Origin: JAQUQI01 sp041650035 | Lineage (GTDB): Bacteria > Omnitrophota > Gorgyraeia > JABMRG01 | Direction: 5' to 3' | NCBI GenBank assembly: GCA_041650035.1 | Contig: JBAZLY010000005.1 | Span: 1-51,649 of the forward strand | DNA length: 51,649 bases | Shown here: positions 8,295 to 17,123 of the stretch, piece by piece | How the letters are laid out: every line of letters starts with the position of its first letter | Position numbering within the stretch: the stretch's first letter is position 1 | The notes under the pieces: model-generated | What the model was told of the DNA's origin: nothing | Database searches by the model: none | The model's input: the letters and a program-made list of their open reading frames with translations, nothing else | Made by a program: the position numbers and the translations under genes

Positions 8295-9578
8295 ATGAGA
8301 CAGACTATAACAGAAAAGATCTTAGCCCGGCATTATGCCAAAAAAAGGGTTAAGCCCGGCGATTTTATAAACGCGAAGGTTGATTTGTGCCTTGGTAATG
8401 ATATTACCGCGCCCCTAGCGATATCGGAGTTTGAGAAGGCCGGTATGCGAAGCCCCTGGAATAGGAACAGGATAGCCCTTGTCCCCGATCATTTTACGCC
8501 TAACAAGGACGCGATGAGCGCTAGGCAGTGCAAGATATTGCAGGTCTTTTCCAAAGCGCACGGCATAAGGCATTATTTTGAACAAGGCCGGGTGGGCGTA
8601 GAGCACGCGCTTTTGCCGGAGTCCGGCCTGACAGGTCCCGGGGATCTTATAATCGGCGCTGATTCGCACACATGCACATATGGCGCCCTCGGCGCTTTTT
8701 CGACAGGCGTAGGCTCCACGGATCTGGCCTGCGTCATGGCTACAGGCAGGTGTTGGTTCAAGGTACCGCGGTCTGTCAAGTTCATATACAAAGGAAGGCT
8801 GCCAAAGTGGTCAGGCGGCAAGGATGTGATATTGTTTACCATAGGCAAGATAGGCGTTGATGGGGCGAACTATGAAGCGATGGAATTTACAGGCTCCGTT
8901 ATCCGCAGACTCCCTATGGATGACAGGTTTTCCATATGTAATATGGCTATAGAGGCAGGCGCAAAAAACGGGATCATAGCCCCGGACGAGATAACACGCG
9001 CGTATATCAAGCAGACTATGGGCAGGCGTTATCCTTTATATGCTGCCCGCTGGGCGTATCTGTATTCTGATAAAGATGCCGATTATACCGATGTGCATGA
9101 GTGGGATATGTCGGCTATGGAGCCTCAAGTCGCCTGCCCGCATCTGCCCAGTAATGTTAAAGGCGTTAGTGAGCTTAAAAAGATATCGATAGACCAGTCT
9201 GTCATAGGATCATGCACCAACGGTAGGATATCCGATCTTAGGATAGCAGCCAGGATATTAAAGGGTAGAAGGGTCAATTCCCGGGTTAGGTTGATCGTAA
9301 TACCAGCCACGCAGAAGATATATGCGCAGGCCTTGGACGAGGGCCTGCTGGAGGTCTTCACGAAGGCAGGCGCTGCTGTTGAAACACCTACCTGTGGGCC
9401 ATGTCTTGGCGGGCATGCCGGCATACTTGCCGAAGGCGAATCAGCTATAGCTACGACGAACAGAAATTTTGTAGGCAGGATGGGAAGCCCTAAGAGTTTT
9501 GTATATCTGTCAAACCCGGCGGTTGCTGCGGCAAGCGCCATAAAGGCAAGGATCGCTCATCCCGCGGAGATTATTTAA
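8295..9578 (+). CDS. leuC: 3-isopropylmalate dehydratase large subunit
   Basis: A 427-residue aconitase-family large subunit that isomerises 2- to 3-isopropylmalate in leucine synthesis with LeuD. The substrate and cluster region PDHFTPNKD, the GADSHTCTYGALGAF motif, and the cluster ligands in GSCTNGR and TCGPCLGGHAG are present. It is the shorter LeuC2/HacA-like type rather than the 460-470-residue enterobacterial form. Related enzymes act on homoaconitate or citramalate-derived substrates. The adjoining leuD and leuB make the leucine (or norvaline/isoleucine) route most likely. No leuA is in the window. Confidence 0.92.
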   Translation: MRQTITEKILARHYAKKRVKPGDFINAKVDLCLGNDITAPLAISEFEKAGMRSPWNRNRIALVPDHFTPNKDAMSARQCKILQVFSKAHGIRHYFEQGRVGVEHALLPESGLTGPGDLIIGADSHTCTYGALGAFSTGVGSTDLACVMATGRCWFKVPRSVKFIYKGRLPKWSGGKDVILFTIGKIGVDGANYEAMEFTGSVIRRLPMDDRFSICNMAIEAGAKNGIIAPDEITRAYIKQTMGRRYPLYAARWAYLYSDKDADYTDVHEWDMSAMEPQVACPHLPSNVKGVSELKKISIDQSVIGSCTNGRISDLRIAARILKGRRVNSRVRLIVIPATQKIYAQALDEGLLEVFTKAGAAVETPTCGPCLGGHAGILAEGESAIATTNRNFVGRMGSPKSFVYLSNPAVAAASAIKARIAHPAEII

Positions 9579-9664
9579 CGGCATATCTCTTTGCCCGCGG
9601 CGGCGGTACCGGAAACGGACTTGATTGAAAGAGGCCGTCTCGGGTGAAATAAGGGGAATATTAA

Positions 9665-10159
9665 ATGAAGATCAAAGGCAGTGTGCATAAGTTTGGCGAT
9701 AATATCAACACGGATGAGATAATCCCCGCGCGTTATTTGAATACCATTGATCCGGAGGTCCTAAGCGGTCATTGCATGGAAGACGCTGACCCTGATTTTG
9801 TAAAGAAGGTTAAAAAAGGGGATATCATAGTGGCAGGCGCTAATTTCGGCTGTGGTTCATCCAGGGAACATGCCCCTATTGCCATAAAGGCGGCAGGCAT
9901 ATCCTGTGTCATAGCCCAAAGTTTTGCCAGGATCTTTTACCGCAATGCCATTAATATAGGGCTTGCTATCCTTGAGAATGGGCAGCTAGCGGGCTGTATT
10001 CAAACAGGCGATATCATCGAGATAGACCTTGCCGCTGGCAGAATATATGAGCCCAAAAACGACAAGACCTACATTACGCAGCCTTTTCCGGAGTTTATGC
10101 AAAGGATAGTATCGGCAGGGGGGCTGATGCAATATGTAAAAGACAGTAAGGGCATCTAA
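9665..10159 (+). CDS. leuD: 3-isopropylmalate dehydratase small subunit
   Basis: A 164-residue small subunit that completes the active site of LeuC. It shows the swivel-domain hallmarks: FGDNINTDEIIPARYL at the N terminus, GANFGCGSSREHAP in the middle, and the FARIFYRNAINIGL segment. The length is typical of the LeuD2/HacB type that pairs with short LeuC proteins. The start ATG follows AAGGGGAA. The next gene begins about 35 bases downstream. Confidence 0.95.
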   Translation: MKIKGSVHKFGDNINTDEIIPARYLNTIDPEVLSGHCMEDADPDFVKKVKKGDIIVAGANFGCGSSREHAPIAIKAAGISCVIAQSFARIFYRNAINIGLAILENGQLAGCIQTGDIIEIDLAAGRIYEPKNDKTYITQPFPEFMQRIVSAGGLMQYVKDSKGI

Positions 10160-10193
10160 GACGGCATTGTTAATGGATGAGAAAGGATGTGAC

Positions 10194-11243
10194 ATGTATA
10201 AGATAGCTGTTATGCCTGGTGACGGGACAGGCCCTGAAGTGGTAAGAGAGGGGCTTAAGGTCTTGAAGGCTGCTTCAGAGAAATATGGTTTTGAATATGA
10301 GACCAAGACATTTGATTGGGGCGGTGAGAGGTATTTAAAGACGGGCGAGACAATACCGGCAGGCGGGCTTGATGAGCTTAGGAAATACGATGCTATATTT
10401 TTAGGCGCGATAGGAAACCCTAAGGTGAAACCCGGTATCCTTGAAAAGGGGATATTGCTTGAGACAAGGTTTGGCCTAAAGCAGTATATAAATCTTCGTC
10501 CGGTAAAACTCTATCCCGGTGTCTGGACGCCCCTTAAGGATAAGGGCCCTGACGATATAGATTTTGTTGTTGTCCGCGAGAACAATGAAGGGCTTTACAC
10601 GGGCATGGGCGAATTTCGTAACAAGGGCGCCGAGAATGAAGTGGCGATACAGGTTTCTTATAATACGCGCAAGGGCGTTGAACGCTGTATAAGATACGCC
10701 TTTGAATATACGAGAAAACGGAATAAGAGAAAGAAGCTGACGCTTTGCGGCAAAACGAATGTCCTAACCTACGCGTGGGATCTGTGGGAGCGTGTATTTA
10801 ACGAGCTTGCCGCCCAATATCCCGATGTGCAGACTGATTATATCCATGTTGACGCGGCATGCATGTGGTTTATCAAAAATCCGGAATGGTTTGACGTCAT
10901 AGTCACTGATAATATATTCGGCGATATCATAACAGATTTAGGCGCCATGATACAGGGCGGCATGGGCATAGCTGCCGGCGGCAATATAAATCCTCAAGGC
11001 GTATCAATGTTTGAACCTATAGGAGGCTCCGCGCCTAAATATACGGGGAAGAATGTTATAAATCCTTTAGCTGCTATCGGGGCCGTTCAGATGCTTTTGG
11101 CACAGATAGGCGAAGATGACGCCTCGTTGGCGATAGAGAAGGCCATAATAAATGTCACAGCGAACAAGTTGAAATCGTTATCGGCAGGCAAGATGGGATA
11201 TTCAACAAGCGAGGTAGGCGATCTTGTTGCCGGAAGCCTCTAA
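10194..11243 (+). CDS. leuB: 3-isopropylmalate dehydrogenase (isocitrate/isopropylmalate dehydrogenase family)
   Basis: A 349-residue NAD-dependent beta-decarboxylating dehydrogenase that oxidises 3-isopropylmalate. The N terminus YKIAVMPGDGTGPEVV, the substrate-binding arginines in LRPVKLYPG and VVRENNEGLYTG, and the metal site region TDNIFGDIITDLGA are all visible. GGSAPKYTGKNVINPLA also matches the family. I chose ATG 10194, preceded by AAAGGA six bases upstream, over a TTG at 10167 in the same frame, because family proteins begin here. The family also includes tartrate and homoisocitrate dehydrogenases; the leuCD context favours LeuB. Confidence 0.9.
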   Translation: MYKIAVMPGDGTGPEVVREGLKVLKAASEKYGFEYETKTFDWGGERYLKTGETIPAGGLDELRKYDAIFLGAIGNPKVKPGILEKGILLETRFGLKQYINLRPVKLYPGVWTPLKDKGPDDIDFVVVRENNEGLYTGMGEFRNKGAENEVAIQVSYNTRKGVERCIRYAFEYTRKRNKRKKLTLCGKTNVLTYAWDLWERVFNELAAQYPDVQTDYIHVDAACMWFIKNPEWFDVIVTDNIFGDIITDLGAMIQGGMGIAAGGNINPQGVSMFEPIGGSAPKYTGKNVINPLAAIGAVQMLLAQIGEDDASLAIEKAIINVTANKLKSLSAGKMGYSTSEVGDLVAGSL

Positions 11244-11281
11244 GATGTCTTTTATGCGGTTTTATAATAGGAGCATGTAAT

Positions 11282-12307
11282 ATGAAAAGATACAATGTGG
11301 CGGTAGTAGGCGCTACCGGCTTGGTTGGGACCGAGATGTTGAATACGCTTGAGAAGAGAAGGTTTCCTGTCAAGGCCTTGCGGCCCCTGGCATCGGAGAA
11401 GTCGGTTGGGAAAAAAATAAACTTCAATAAGATGAGCATTGCTGTCGGGCTTTTGGCCAAGGACTCTTTTGACGGGGTCGATATAGTTCTCTCGAGCGCG
11501 GGCGCTGACATAAGCAAGAGGTTTTTGCCTTATGCCGTAAGATCCGGTGCCGTCTGTATTGATAATACCTCGGCGTTCAGGATGGATAAGGGTGTCCCGC
11601 TTGTTGTCCCGGAGGTAAACCCGGAGGATGTCTTTAAACATAAAGGTATAATCGCAAACCCTAATTGTTCGACCATACAAATGGTAGCCGCTCTTAAGCC
11701 GCTGCACGATTACGCGAGGATTAAAAGGATCGTTGTATCTACTTATCAGGCGGTATCCGGCGCCGGAAACAAGGGCCTGAACCAGCTTAAGAAAGAGATA
11801 GCTATTATCGGGAACAAAAGGTCTCCGCGCCTTCTTAAGGGCTATAGGCCTGGAAAGTTTCCATATCAGATAGCGTATAATCTTATCCCTCATATAGATG
11901 TCTTCCTTGATAACGGCTATACAAAGGAAGAGATGAAGATGATCAATGAAACGAGAAAGATCCTGCATAATAGCTCTATACGCATAACAGCTACTTGTGT
12001 TCGGGTGCCTGTGTTCGTGTCCCATTCAGAGTCCGTAAATATAGAGACTGCGAGGCCGGTTTCGGCAGATAAGGCAAGGCGCATATTATCAAAGTCTTGC
12101 GGGATCAAGGTTATAGATAATCCCCCAAGGTTAAAGTATCCTATGCCGGTGGAAGCGGCAGGAAGTTATGAGACCTATGTGGGCCGGATACGAAAAGACG
12201 AAAGTATTAAAAACGGTTTAAACCTTTGGATTGTTTCCGATAATCTTTTAAAAGGCGCCGCTCTAAACGCCGTTCAAATAGCAGAGGTTTTGATAGGTAA
12301 GAGATAG
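11282..12307 (+). CDS. asd: Aspartate-semialdehyde dehydrogenase
   Basis: A 341-residue enzyme that reduces aspartyl phosphate to aspartate semialdehyde, feeding lysine/diaminopimelate, threonine and methionine synthesis. The NADP-binding start VAVVGATGLVGTEML, the catalytic cysteine in NPNCSTIQMV, the VSTYQAVSGAG stretch and the RVPVFVSHSESV segment identify it. The start follows TAGGAG. Its product is used by dapA 14 kb downstream. Aspartokinase is not in the window. Confidence 0.96.
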   Translation: MKRYNVAVVGATGLVGTEMLNTLEKRRFPVKALRPLASEKSVGKKINFNKMSIAVGLLAKDSFDGVDIVLSSAGADISKRFLPYAVRSGAVCIDNTSAFRMDKGVPLVVPEVNPEDVFKHKGIIANPNCSTIQMVAALKPLHDYARIKRIVVSTYQAVSGAGNKGLNQLKKEIAIIGNKRSPRLLKGYRPGKFPYQIAYNLIPHIDVFLDNGYTKEEMKMINETRKILHNSSIRITATCVRVPVFVSHSESVNIETARPVSADKARRILSKSCGIKVIDNPPRLKYPMPVEAAGSYETYVGRIRKDESIKNGLNLWIVSDNLLKGAALNAVQIAEVLIGKR

Positions 12308-12351
12308 CCTGGGTGCAAGTTCAGGCCTGCGCCAACCAACTCAAGGGTATG

Positions 12352-13146
12352 ATGAGAAATATCAGGCTGAAGATAGCCTATGATGGCACAAATTACAAGG
12401 GTTGGCAGGCGCAGAACAAAAGTCCCCGGGCTTTGTGTCCGCATAAAACCATACAGCATGAGATAGAATCCGCCGCAGGCAGTATATTCGCAGGTAATAT
12501 CAGGGTTATAGGTTCAGGCCGCACCGACGCGGGTGTTCACGCCTTGGGCCAGGTCGCGAATTTCAGGATAGATAACCCAATGCCCTGCACCCGGATCAGG
12601 CGTGCCCTCAATAGTATTTTACCTAAAGATATCGTTATTACAAACGCTACCGATGTTAAAGAGAGCTTTCATTCAAGGTTTGACGCGCTATCAAAGATTT
12701 ACCGTTACCGAATATCCAATTGTCCCTACGCGCCTATTTTTGATAGGCTATATCAATATCACATACCGTATAAGCTTGATTGTGAGTTAATGCGCGCGGC
12801 GACACGCTTTTTGATCGGCCGGCAGGATTTTAGGTCGTTTCAGGCCTCTGATCACGGCGAGAAGGGGAAGAGTGATTCGGTGCGCGAGATAACACGCCTA
12901 TCCGTAAACCGCAGGGGTAATGTTATCAGTATAAACATTGAGGCCAATGGTTTTCTTTATAATATGGTCCGTAACATAGTTGGGACCCTGATAGAAATCG
13001 GCAGGGGTAAGATCCCGCCTGAACGTATCAAGGACATATTGAAGGCCAGGGACAGGCGCAAGGCAGGACCGACGGCCCCCGCCAGAGGTCTATGCCTTAT
13101 GCGGGTAAAATATCCGAAGGCCGGGATAATACAGCCGGCAGTGTAA
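12352..13146 (+). CDS. truA: tRNA pseudouridine(38-40) synthase TruA
   Basis: A 264-residue enzyme that converts uridines 38-40 of the tRNA anticodon arm to pseudouridine. The catalytic aspartate is in GSGRTDAGVHALGQVA. The N-terminal KIAYDGTNYKGWQAQ and the C-terminal FLYNMVRNIVGTLIEIGRGK segments are family signatures. Double ATGs at 12349/12352 follow AAGGG. I chose the second for SD spacing and family length; a GTG at 12313 is also in frame. Only three bases separate the stop from the next gene. Confidence 0.95.
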   Translation: MRNIRLKIAYDGTNYKGWQAQNKSPRALCPHKTIQHEIESAAGSIFAGNIRVIGSGRTDAGVHALGQVANFRIDNPMPCTRIRRALNSILPKDIVITNATDVKESFHSRFDALSKIYRYRISNCPYAPIFDRLYQYHIPYKLDCELMRAATRFLIGRQDFRSFQASDHGEKGKSDSVREITRLSVNRRGNVISINIEANGFLYNMVRNIVGTLIEIGRGKIPPERIKDILKARDRRKAGPTAPARGLCLMRVKYPKAGIIQPAV

Positions 13147-13149
13147 GCC

Positions 13150-14718
13150 ATGAAAAAAAGACAGCAATGGGGTTCGAGGTTAGGCATAATATTTGCCGTC
13201 GCGGGCAGCGCGGTTGGGTTGGGTAATTTTCTGCGTTTTCCGGTCCAGGCGGCGCAAAACGGCGGCGGTGCGTTCATGATACCGTATTTTCTGTCTTTCT
13301 TTCTTTTGGGTATACCGCTGATGTGGATAGAGTGGGCGGTAGGAAGATATGGCGGCGGGTTTGGACACTCTACTGCGCCGGGTATCTTCCATAGTATGTG
13401 GCAAAAGAACCGTTTCATAAAATATTTTGGTGTGATAGGCATATTCGGCCCGATGATTATATTGGTTTATTATTTGTATATCGAATCATGGTGCCTTGCC
13501 TATAGCGCGTTTTCGATAACCGGCTCTTATAGCGGTATACGGAGCCAATCCGGGATGACGGATTTTTTGAGAAGTTTTCAGGGGCTTATGCGGGGAGGGC
13601 ATTTTAAAGGTGTCCATACCGCTTATTATTTTTTTCTCGCTACCTTCGCACTGAATATGATAATAATCGCGCGCGGGATAAAGAGCGGTATTGAAAGATT
13701 GTGCAAGATCGCCATGCCTGCCCTGTTTATATTTGCCTTCGTAATAATGGTAAGGGTATTTACGCTCGGCGCGCCGAATCCCTTATTGCCTGCATGGAAC
13801 ACCCTTAACGGTTTAGGTTTTTTATGGAATCCTGACCTCTCGGCCCTGAAAGACGCCAAGGTATGGCTGGCAGCCGCCGGCCAGATATTTTTTACCCTAA
13901 GTGTCGGTATCGGGGTGATATTAACCTACGCCAGTTATCTTAAAAAGGCGGATGATGTTGTCCTATCGGGCCTGTCGGCCGCCGGTACCAATACCCTTGC
14001 CGAGGTTGTCCTCGGAGGGTCTATAATCATCCCGGCCGCGTTTGCTTTTTTTGGCCCAGCAGGCATTGCAGATGTGTCCAGGCAGGGTGCCTTTGACTTA
14101 AGCTTTGTGACCATGCCCGTGATATTACAGCATATACCCCTGCCGGCCTTGTTCGGTTTTTTGTGGTTTGCCATGCTTTTTTTATCAGGCATAACCTCAT
14201 CCGTATCTCTTGCCCAGCCCGCCGTGGCCTTTTTAGAGGATGAGTTTAATCTCCCGAGGCCAAAGGCGGTATTGGTCTTTGGCGTGGTTGTTTTTGTTTT
14301 TTGCCATGCGGCGATATTTCTCATGGGAAAAGGTGTTGTGAACGAACTTGATTTTTGGGCAGGAACCTTTTGCCTCGTCCTGTTTGCTACTATCGAGGCA
14401 TTTCTTTTTGCCTGGGTTTTTGGCATTGATAAGGCTTGGGATGAGATGCATCACGGTTCTATGATGCGTATACCCGCGGTATATAAATTTATCATTAAAT
14501 ACATAACTCCCCTTTTTCTGCTTTTGATACTTGTTTTTTGGTTTATACAAGACGGTCTGCCTTTTGTTATGATGAGAGGTATCGATGATGCTGTTAGGCC
14601 TTATATAATAGGTACGCGTTTTGCGCTGGCGGCACTTTTCGGCACGCTTTGCCTGCTGGTTAAAGCGGCTTGGAAAAAAAGGAAGATGAAGAGTCACCAT
14701 TCAAAGGCGGTCATATGA
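13150..14718 (+). CDS. Sodium:neurotransmitter symporter (NSS/SNF) family transporter
   Basis: A 522-residue inner-membrane transporter with about twelve hydrophobic segments. It uses the sodium gradient to import an amino acid or related compound. The first helix carries the family signature GSRLGIIFAVAGSAVGLGNFLRFP, with the unwound Na+/substrate site GSAVGLGN. GGGAFMIPYF and GIPLMWIEWAVGR follow. The last codons overlap a 35-residue membrane peptide gene, which suggests a two-part MetP/MetS-like importer (methionine/alanine in Corynebacterium). The substrate is not determined by sequence; the neighbours are amino acid synthesis genes. Confidence 0.93.
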   Translation: MKKRQQWGSRLGIIFAVAGSAVGLGNFLRFPVQAAQNGGGAFMIPYFLSFFLLGIPLMWIEWAVGRYGGGFGHSTAPGIFHSMWQKNRFIKYFGVIGIFGPMIILVYYLYIESWCLAYSAFSITGSYSGIRSQSGMTDFLRSFQGLMRGGHFKGVHTAYYFFLATFALNMIIIARGIKSGIERLCKIAMPALFIFAFVIMVRVFTLGAPNPLLPAWNTLNGLGFLWNPDLSALKDAKVWLAAAGQIFFTLSVGIGVILTYASYLKKADDVVLSGLSAAGTNTLAEVVLGGSIIIPAAFAFFGPAGIADVSRQGAFDLSFVTMPVILQHIPLPALFGFLWFAMLFLSGITSSVSLAQPAVAFLEDEFNLPRPKAVLVFGVVVFVFCHAAIFLMGKGVVNELDFWAGTFCLVLFATIEAFLFAWVFGIDKAWDEMHHGSMMRIPAVYKFIIKYITPLFLLLILVFWFIQDGLPFVMMRGIDDAVRPYIIGTRFALAALFGTLCLLVKAAWKKRKMKSHHSKAVI

Positions 14719-14822
14719 ATTGGGGCGGATGGTTGTTTATGATATTATCTTGGGCCTTTATCATATCCCTGTGTCTTTTTTGTTTTATCAGGGTTTTCTC
14801 CCGCGTCCGGACGGGTACGTAA
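14715..14822 (+). CDS. Small membrane peptide, candidate MetS-like subunit of the NSS transporter
   Basis: A 35-residue ORF beginning MNWGGWLFMILSWAFI and ending FSRVRTGT. Its ATG overlaps the transporter TGA as ATGA, the arrangement of translationally coupled subunits. It has one membrane helix (about residues 5-26) and a short basic C terminus, so probably N-out/C-in. Small subunits of this size (MetS) accompany several NSS transporters and are needed for activity in the corynebacterial methionine/alanine importer. Assignment is by position, size and topology; no conserved motif proves it. Confidence 0.65.
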   Translation: MNWGGWLFMILSWAFIISLCLFCFIRVFSRVRTGT

Positions 14823-14829
14823 AAATACC

Positions 14830-14859
14830 TTGACACACATGATGTATTTGTGTTAAAAT
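14830..14859 (+). promoter_or_regulatory. Promoter of the rplM-rpsI operon
   Basis: A perfect TTGACA (14830-14835) is followed after 18 bases by TAAAAT (14854-14859). The start codon at 14883 has the SD-like TAGGAG at 14871-14876. Confidence 0.75.
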
Positions 14860-14882
14860 TCAACCTCTTTTAGGAGTCGAAT

Positions 14883-15314
14883 ATGAGAAAAACATTTGTT
14901 GCCAAGAAAAAAGATATCAAGAGAGAATGGGTTATTGTTGACGCGCGGGATAAGGTCCTTGGAAGGCTGGCAACACGTATAGCTATTATATTACGCGGCA
15001 AACATAAGCCTGAATATACGTCTTATATCGATTGCGGTGACGGAGTTATTGTTATAAATGCCGATAAGATAAAGGTAACTGGCAAGAAGATGCGTGATAA
15101 GGAGTATATCACGTATTCAGGTTATCCGGGCGGCCAAAAAAGGACTACATTAACACAGATGATGAAAAAAGACCCGCGCAAGGTTATCAGGCAGGCCGTA
15201 AAGAGGATGCTCTCAGATACACCGTTGGGAAGGGACATGTTTAAAAAGCTCAAGGTCTATGCAGGTAGCAATCATCCGCATATGGCACAGAGTCCTCGGG
15301 AATTGAAGTTCTAA
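14883..15314 (+). CDS. rplM: 50S ribosomal protein L13 (uL13)
   Basis: A 143-residue large-subunit ribosomal protein, an early assembly component. Conserved text includes REWVIVDARDKVLGRLATRIA, LRGKHKPEYTSYIDCGDGVIVINADKI, and PRKVIRQAVKRMLSDTPLGRDMFKKLKVY. The length matches bacterial L13. It forms the standard two-gene operon with rpsI, 17 bases downstream, with its own promoter and a terminator after rpsI. Confidence 0.98.
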   Translation: MRKTFVAKKKDIKREWVIVDARDKVLGRLATRIAIILRGKHKPEYTSYIDCGDGVIVINADKIKVTGKKMRDKEYITYSGYPGGQKRTTLTQMMKKDPRKVIRQAVKRMLSDTPLGRDMFKKLKVYAGSNHPHMAQSPRELKF

Positions 15315-15331
15315 TCGGGAGATATTATTTA

Positions 15332-15727
15332 ATGGCAGATGAATTATTGTTAAAGGCTACAGGCAGGAGAAAAGAGGCCTCCGCGCGGGTGACGCTTAAG
15401 CCGGGGGCAGGCATAATAAAGGTGAATAAGCGTTCGATCGAGGATTATTTCCCGCGCGAAACGCTTAGAATGATCATACAACAGCCTTTTGAGGTATGTA
15501 ATCTTGTCGGTAAGTACGATACTACCGTAATAGTGAGGGGCGGCGGCACTTCCGCGCAGGCGGGCGCCATACGCCACGGCATAACAAGATCATTGATAGC
15601 GCTTGATGAGACCCTGAAGAAGAAGCTTAAGAAGGCAGGATTTGTCACAAGGGACCCCCGTATGAAGGAGCGTAAGAAATACGGTCAGAAGGGCGCTAGG
15701 AAGAAGTTCCAGTTCTCTAAACGTTGA
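15332..15727 (+). CDS. rpsI: 30S ribosomal protein S9 (uS9)
   Basis: A 131-residue small-subunit protein whose C-terminal tail reaches the P-site tRNA. ATGRRKEASARVTLKPG at the N terminus, the GGGTSAQAGAIRHGITRSL segment and the basic C-terminal end RKKFQFSKR, with the invariant terminal KR, are all present. It follows rplM as in most bacteria. Confidence 0.98.
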   Translation: MADELLLKATGRRKEASARVTLKPGAGIIKVNKRSIEDYFPRETLRMIIQQPFEVCNLVGKYDTTVIVRGGGTSAQAGAIRHGITRSLIALDETLKKKLKKAGFVTRDPRMKERKKYGQKGARKKFQFSKR

Positions 15728-15790
15728 TTCATGGAGGCTTGCCCCTCAACCGGAAACTGGGCGGCAGGCTTATAATATAATTTTTTATCT

Positions 15791-15825
15791 AAACCCCGTC
15801 CTTTGCGATAAGAGCGGGGTTTTTA
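15791..15825 (+). terminator. Rho-independent terminator after rpsI
   Basis: AAACCCCG (15791-15798) pairs perfectly with CGGGGTTT (15815-15822) around a 16-base loop, and the T run continues to 15824. It closes the ribosomal protein operon. Confidence 0.8.
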
Positions 15826-15833
15826 TTTGCCTT

Positions 15834-15893
15834 TTATCCCCTTTTCACGCCGTAATTTGTGTATTATGCCTTAAAAGGGGATTGGGGATAAGG
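15834..15893. repeat. Inverted repeat with two alternative partners upstream of the arg operon
   Basis: ATCCCCTTTT (15836-15845) is a perfect 10-bp inverted repeat of AAAAGGGGAT (15873-15882). The overlapping TTATCCCC (15834-15841) can instead pair with GGGGATAA (15884-15891). The two pairings exclude each other. It lies after the rpsI terminator and before the argC promoter, so it may act as DNA or as part of a read-through RNA. Apart from this, bases 15728-16060 hold the rpsI terminator, the arg promoter and a palindrome; no gene is seen there. Confidence 0.4.
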
Positions 15894-15931
15894 ACAGCCT
15901 GCCGAAATACCTTTGTTGCATAAGTTATAGA

Positions 15932-15961
15932 TTGACAAAGCCATCACCTTTGCTTTATAAT
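15932..15961 (+). promoter_or_regulatory. Promoter of the arginine/lysine supercluster
   Basis: Perfect TTGACA (15932-15937) and perfect TATAAT (15956-15961) are separated by 18 bases. The predicted transcription start is near 15968, giving a leader of roughly 93 bases before argC. Confidence 0.8.
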
Positions 15962-15972
15962 TAATGTCTATA

Positions 15973-15991
15973 TATACTAAAAATAAGTATA
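15973..15991. promoter_or_regulatory. Palindrome just downstream of the arg promoter, candidate operator
   Basis: TATACT-aaaaata-AGTATA is an interrupted palindrome with 6-base arms, placed about 5 bases past the predicted transcription start. Size (19 bp) and AT richness resemble an ARG box bound by ArgR/AhrC, but the bases do not closely match the known consensus and no argR gene is in the window. Confidence 0.4.
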
Positions 15992-16060
15992 CATAACGCC
16001 TGCCGTATTTTGGTATCAATGACATATTATATCTTTGCATGATAAATAATGGAGAATAAC

Positions 16061-17086
16061 ATGATAAACGCCGCGGTTTGTGGCATAACAGGCTATACAG
16101 GTTTAGAGCTTATCAGGATATTATTAAGGCATCCGAAGGTCTCTATTAAAGCATTGACCGCAAGGCTTGAAAGGCCCACAAAGATATCGGATATTTACCC
16201 TGAATTTAAAAGCAGGCTGGATATTGTCTGCCAAGCCCTTAAACCTGCCGAGTTGGTCAAAAAAAATATAGACGTAATATTTCTGGCCCTGCCGCATAAG
16301 GTGTCTATGGAATACGCGCCAAGCTTTGTAGACAGCGGCGGGCGGGTGATAGATCTAAGCGCCGATTTCAGGTTAAAGGATGCCGTTATATATGAGAAAT
16401 ATTACGGTATAAGTCATATTGCCCCGGCATATATCAAGGGCAGTGTCTATGGCCTGCCTGAACTTAATAAGGTTAGGATCAGGCGTGCCGTGCTTTTGGC
16501 AAATCCCGGTTGTTATCCCACGGGCTCTATCTTGGCGGTAGCGCCTTTAATCGCGGCGGGATTAGCCTCAAAGGACGCTATCATACTTGATGCTAAGAGC
16601 GGGATTACAGGGGCCGGCAAAAAGCCTGACACGGGTTTGATGTTTGCCGAGGTTTCGGAAAACATGAAGGCCTACAAGGTCGGCTCGCACCAGCATATAC
16701 CGGAGATAGAACAGGAGCTTAAGCGTATATCATCGAATAAGGTTGATATTATATTTACCCCGCATCTGATACCAATAAGAAGGGGTATATTGACGACAGC
16801 CTACGTCTCTTTGAAGAAAAGGCAGGGTCTTGACAGTTTGATCGCCTGCTATAAACGGTTTTACAACGGGGCACCGTTTGTCCATGTCTATGATGCTGGT
16901 AGCCTGCCTCAAATTAAGGATGTCGTGAATACTAATATTTGCGCTATCGGTATAGTATCTTCCTCTGACCGGTCAAAGGCGATAATCATAACAGCGATAG
17001 ATAATCTGCTTAAAGGTGCTTCAGGACAAGCTGTTCAGAATATGAATATAATGTTCGGCCTGCCGGAGACGATGGGGCTGGTATAG
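16061..17086 (+). CDS. argC: N-acetyl-gamma-glutamyl-phosphate reductase
   Basis: A 341-residue enzyme that reduces N-acetylglutamyl phosphate to the semialdehyde, the third step of arginine synthesis. The nucleotide-binding AAVCGITGYTGLELIRILLRHP, the catalytic cysteine in LANPGCYPTGSIL, and the HQHIPEIEQEL segment are family hallmarks. I place the start at ATG 16061, preceded by GGAG six bases upstream. An in-frame ATG at 16049 contains that SD and is unlikely. It is the first gene of the arg operon. Confidence 0.96.
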   Translation: MINAAVCGITGYTGLELIRILLRHPKVSIKALTARLERPTKISDIYPEFKSRLDIVCQALKPAELVKKNIDVIFLALPHKVSMEYAPSFVDSGGRVIDLSADFRLKDAVIYEKYYGISHIAPAYIKGSVYGLPELNKVRIRRAVLLANPGCYPTGSILAVAPLIAAGLASKDAIILDAKSGITGAGKKPDTGLMFAEVSENMKAYKVGSHQHIPEIEQELKRISSNKVDIIFTPHLIPIRRGILTTAYVSLKKRQGLDSLIACYKRFYNGAPFVHVYDAGSLPQIKDVVNTNICAIGIVSSSDRSKAIIITAIDNLLKGASGQAVQNMNIMFGLPETMGLV

Positions 17087-17123
17087 ACCTTACGCGGTTT
17101 TCTAAGAACAAGGAGAAGAAGAA

